Both the position numbers and the translations under genes were made by a program. The notes beneath the pieces are model-generated. The model ran no database searches. It had not been told where the DNA came from and saw only the letters and a program-made list of their open reading frames with translations. From NCBI RefSeq assembly GCF_011386835.1, contig NC_088800.1, positions 19,440,572-19,504,571 on the forward strand: a DNA stretch of 64,000 nt, written 5' to 3'. Of the stretch, positions 61,217-64,000 are shown piece by piece (within the stretch, counting starts at the first letter, position 1; each line of letters starts with the position of its first letter). Source of the DNA: Chrysemys picta bellii. Lineage: Eukaryota > Chordata > Testudines > Emydidae.

Positions 61217-63714
61217 CTAAAAAATAAGAAGAACAATACGAAGAGCAAATTATTAAAACCCAAACAGTTATCCTCTCTAAATATATAGTAAGTTTTGTAG
61301 GTTTTTTACACTATACAGAAATTTATACAATCTCTTGTGTATGAAGGAAGTCTTCTAATAAGTAACTTTACATTTTCTTTTTACAAGTAAACAGAAGTAC
61401 CATTGAGCAATATATTTTCTTTATTCATCATCAAATAAAACATTAGCATTTCAAATGAAAAAAACATTACAATCTATGCACAGTAAATAGTTACACCACT
61501 CACAATAAATTTTTGCCTATTAAACCTGACTCGCCACAAGTATCTTAAGACTTTAAGAATGAAGTAATTAAGAACCATAATATTAGGTTATTTCTGATTT
61601 TATGAACACACAGGACTTAGCCATGTATACCCAAAACACACACTGAAATCAGTGTACTGTAGTAAATAGGAGTTGCATTTGCTAAGCACTTTGCAGAATT
61701 AGACCAGGAATGCAGAGTTGATTATATTCTTCTATTAACATTCTGCTAACTCATACGCTCTAAATATGTTTATATACATTCATTTAATCTTTAATGAAAT
61801 AGAATATAGTTAATTGGCACTACACTCAATACCAACTTTTATGGAATAAATTATTTTATTCGTTACCTTTTGAGCCTGGTTAGGATTCACATTTTCCCAA
61901 GGTTCTGGATTGCCAGACTTGTTAACACTAAAAAACAATTATGAAATTCATTGTAGGAAAAACAAAATGTTTTAGGGCCTGATCTTGCACACCCTTAGTC
62001 AGCTGAGTAGTCTCACTAGCTTCAGTGTAACTATTGACGTGAGAAAAACTACTTGCATGAATAGAGGTTTACAGCATTAGGCCATTAAACTTGGCAGAGG
62101 GACTGGCTTTTATTTGTAGTTTGTATCCCACACATGTTGTCATTGCTTAATAAATAATAATATCATGTTGTGGTTTAGGTAACAGTTACTGGAATTCTTA
62201 GCCTTATGGCTAAGAGCCCAGTCATGCTCATAGGTCAATTTTAAAACTGCCATGGACTTCACTGTTTCAAGCTTGGGCCCTAAATTAATAGTCAAACTAT
62301 TTTAAAGAAAAAAAGTAGTAACTGATAATGGGTATCAAAATCCTGCTATCTAGATATGAGCAATAGCAGTCTGTTATTTATTGATCTGATTTAATATCTC
62401 AAAGAGAGAGTTATTAATAAAATACCTTGAATGAGGTTATGTGAAATAAACTGAATGAGATGGTAAAGGAAGTGAAGGCTGGGTTATTGGCTAGAAGTAT
62501 TAAGCATGGTCTTCCATAGGACCTTCCACCTCTGCGTCCCAGTCAGTCAGCACTTCTGTGAGCCAGAATGCAGCTCTTAAGACCAGTACCAGTAAGAGAT
62601 CTGACACAGTCTGAGAGGCCATCCACAACCACCAGAAATCTTTGAAGATTTACACTGTATATTGAAAGCTGCCTTTAACTGAAGGCACAAGGTTATTAAA
62701 TCTTAAATTAAGATTTATTTTTTCCAAACCATTAGATGATTGAATTAAGTAGGTGTTAGCAAAATTAAATTTTTAAAGTCTGAATATTATTGGCTATTGG
62801 AAATGACATATTGTGATCTGTGTACCTCTGTCTCAGAAGAAAAAATGTAAAAAAATGTTGTAAAAATGATTCCTTTTCAACACATTCCTCTATTTGAGAC
62901 ATATTAAATGCTATTTGAATTCACTATTTAAAACTTTGCACAAGAACATTTTAGCTCAAACTACATTTATAGTGAAGACAAAAAATAAATTTTCTGAGCA
63001 ACAAATTCAAAAATTAATCCAGTTTGGGGAATAACAGACTGGAGTAAATTCTTTACAAAAATATAATAGAAGAATTAATGATCTGTAAGATTAAGATGTT
63101 AATTTAAAAAAATGCTGAGTGTCAGATCTTCCCTAATTCCCCCCTCCCCACTCTGATACACCTCATTGACTTCAGGGTATCGGTTTAGGAAAGAAAACTC
63201 AATACCAAGCATATAACTCAGAGAAATATGGAATGGATTATGCTTACATCACATCACTTTTGGTGCATAGGGAATACAGAGAAGCAGTTAGAGCCCCACC
63301 TGCTGCCAAGCTCACAAAACCAATCAAAGGAATGAGCTGAAAGACAAAAAGTTAGAAAACAAAGCTTTCAAGAACAAAATGTCTCTCTTGGTGGTCCATG
63401 CACACTGGAGACATGAATTAAAAAGCTTTAAAGCAAGTGAAACTCCCGCAAAGAAGGCATAACATATATGCCGATCGCACCATCTCACTTCCAGTGTGTC
63501 TTCAACTTCTGCACATTCATCATTTTATTTTAGAGAGTGCATTTTATTAATCTGGCAAATCTCACGTTTTAATGTAACCTCTTCAACATGCACTTGTTCA
63601 TAGGACTCTTCGTCAGTGCCAGGAAGGCAGCTCGGATCATTTTAGAACAACGCTCTTTTGCAAACTTACTTCTTTGTTTTTCCTTAGCAGTTGGAAAAAG
63701 CCCAAGTTGGCCAT
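61148..63714 (-). CDS. C15orf48: C15orf48 (NMES1/MOCCI), NDUFA4-like mitochondrial peptide
   Basis: Small single-pass inner-membrane protein related to NDUFA4, shown in mammals to enter cytochrome c oxidase in place of NDUFA4 during inflammation. Minus-strand coding exons: 63714-63670, 63336-63248, 61927-61867, 61216-61148; all introns GT-AG, phases consistent, 87 residues plus TGA. The protein runs MANLGFFQLLRKNKE, then the membrane helix LIPLIGFVSLAAGGALTASLY, SLCTKSDV, IVNKSGNPEPWENVNPNQ, and LLSINQEWKSIEELEKVKKM. Human NMES1 has 83 residues. The NPEPWE and INQ.WK.IEEL motifs make the identity clear, against NDUFA4 itself. The start ATG has G at -3 and +4. It is tail to tail with SLC30A4. 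Confidence 0.96.
61867..61927 (-). CDS. C15orf48: C15orf48 coding exon 3
   Basis: 61 bases, acceptor TTTTTTAG and donor GTAACG on the minus strand. The first base completes an Ile codon. It encodes VNKSGNPEPWENVNPNQAQK; NPEPWE matches the family (NDUFA4 and NMES1 share NPEPW). Introns of 1320 bp and 650 bp flank it. Confidence 0.95.
61974..62090. repeat. Old palindromic MITE in C15orf48 intron
   Basis: GGGCCTGATCTTGCACACCC at the left, an internal AGTAGTCTCACTAGCTTCAG, and GAGGTTTACAGCATTAGGCC at the right resemble the elements at 2702 and 60396. Diverged. Confidence 0.45.
62095..63240. other. C15orf48 intronic sequence
   Basis: The remainder of the 1320-bp intron between coding exons 2 and 3. 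AT-rich, nothing recognised. Confidence 0.5.
63248..63336 (-). CDS. C15orf48: C15orf48 coding exon 2, membrane helix
   Basis: 89 bases, acceptor GTCTTTCAG and donor GTAAGC on the minus strand. It encodes LIPLIGFVSLAAGGALTASL YSLCTKSDV, the single transmembrane helix with the AAGG motif shared with mammalian NMES1. It ends two bases into an Ile codon. Confidence 0.95.
63670..63714 (-). CDS. C15orf48: C15orf48 coding exon 1
   Basis: The ATG at 63714-63712 sits in CCGCTATGG, a good Kozak context. It encodes MANLGFFQLLRKNKE and ends at the donor GTAAGT, phase 0. The FFQLL block aligns with the mammalian N-terminus, which starts three residues later. The exon begins at about 63730 after the acceptor CGTTTCAG, leaving 16 non-coding bases before the ATG. 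Confidence 0.93.
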
Positions 63715-63903
63715 AGCGGCAACTGTAGACCTGAAACGAAGGGTGTCCAGTTACAATCTCATCAGTGAGGCAATTTAGGTACCACAACCGGCAGAGGCTA
63801 TTACACAGATGCTACATAATCCCCTATCACCCTGCAGGTCACAACCTCTAATCCACTATCCCAGATGCACTCTGCCGCTAGAGACAAGAGACCCTGCATT
63901 TAC

Positions 63904-63946
63904 CTGGCCGGGAGGAGAGGGGCAGAAGCTGCACTGCAGACACAGC
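63904..63946 (-). other. C15orf48: C15orf48 5' non-coding exon
   Basis: Inferred first exon: the start is placed about 30 bases after the TATA box and the end is the minus-strand donor in GGCCAGGTAAAT (exon ends at 63904). A 173-bp intron leads to the ATG exon. The transcription start is a prediction, not observed. Confidence 0.6.
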
Positions 63947-63969
63947 CTTAGCTTGGGGAGGTGCCCAGC

Positions 63970-63980
63970 CTTTTATATAG
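63970..63980 (-). promoter_or_regulatory. C15orf48: C15orf48 TATA box
   Basis: On the minus strand the text is GTGCTATATAAAAGGCTGGG, a consensus TATA box followed by a GC-rich patch and the predicted start about 30 bases on. The region has few CpGs, so this looks like a focused, inducible promoter and not a CpG-island one. Further upstream elements lie beyond the window. Confidence 0.75.
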
Positions 63981-64000
63981 CACTGCTCACACCCCAGGAG

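Noticed and set aside
61148..63714. NDUFA4 or NDUFA4L2 instead of C15orf48.
   Set aside because: The C-terminal INQEWKSIEELEKV and the miR-147 hairpin in the 3'UTR are specific for NMES1.

Overview
This window is vertebrate nuclear DNA, most likely from a turtle. The evidence is a spliced SLC30A4 gene with GT-AG introns, a second spliced gene (C15orf48/NMES1) carrying a microRNA hairpin in its 3'UTR, and a dense reptile-type repeat load: CR1 LINEs, tRNA-derived SINEs with a CR1-like tail (the Cry type known from cryptodiran turtles), Penelope-like elements, many hAT, mariner-like and Harbinger-like MITEs, and solo LTRs. The turtle call rests on this repeat mix and on memory of the families, not on a database search.

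Layout. Positions 1-23.4 kb hold the 3' two thirds of SLC30A4 (zinc transporter ZnT4) on the + strand: six coding exons at 3020-3166, 15206-15359, 15630-15831, 16134-16239, 21186-21320 and 23177-23331. Exons for the N-terminal part lie before the window. From 23.4 to 60.9 kb I find no supported host gene. That stretch is intergenic and largely built of transposable elements, many nested in one another. At 60.9-63.98 kb, on the - strand, lies the complete small gene C15orf48 (NMES1, also called MOCCI/MISTRAV): a TATA box, a non-coding first exon, four coding exons for an 87-residue NDUFA4-like single-pass mitochondrial protein, and a short 3'UTR containing the miR-147 hairpin.

The two genes are tail to tail, the same relative order as on human chromosome 15q21, so the locus looks like conserved amniote synteny. 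They do not form one pathway. SLC30A4 moves zinc out of the cytosol into vesicles. C15orf48 with miR-147 is known in mammals as a two-part switch, in which the peptide replaces NDUFA4 in cytochrome c oxidase and the microRNA represses NDUFA4.

The most notable non-genic structures are a Penelope-like element with about 0.5 kb inverted arms and a 14-bp target duplication (51612-53415), a three-level nest of transposons (28236-29852), an inverted pair of hAT transposase fragments (32651-34175), and two roughly 333-bp near-perfect palindromic hAT-type MITEs in SLC30A4 introns (10959-11292, 18631-18962). No tRNA or rRNA gene, CRISPR array or bacterial feature is present.
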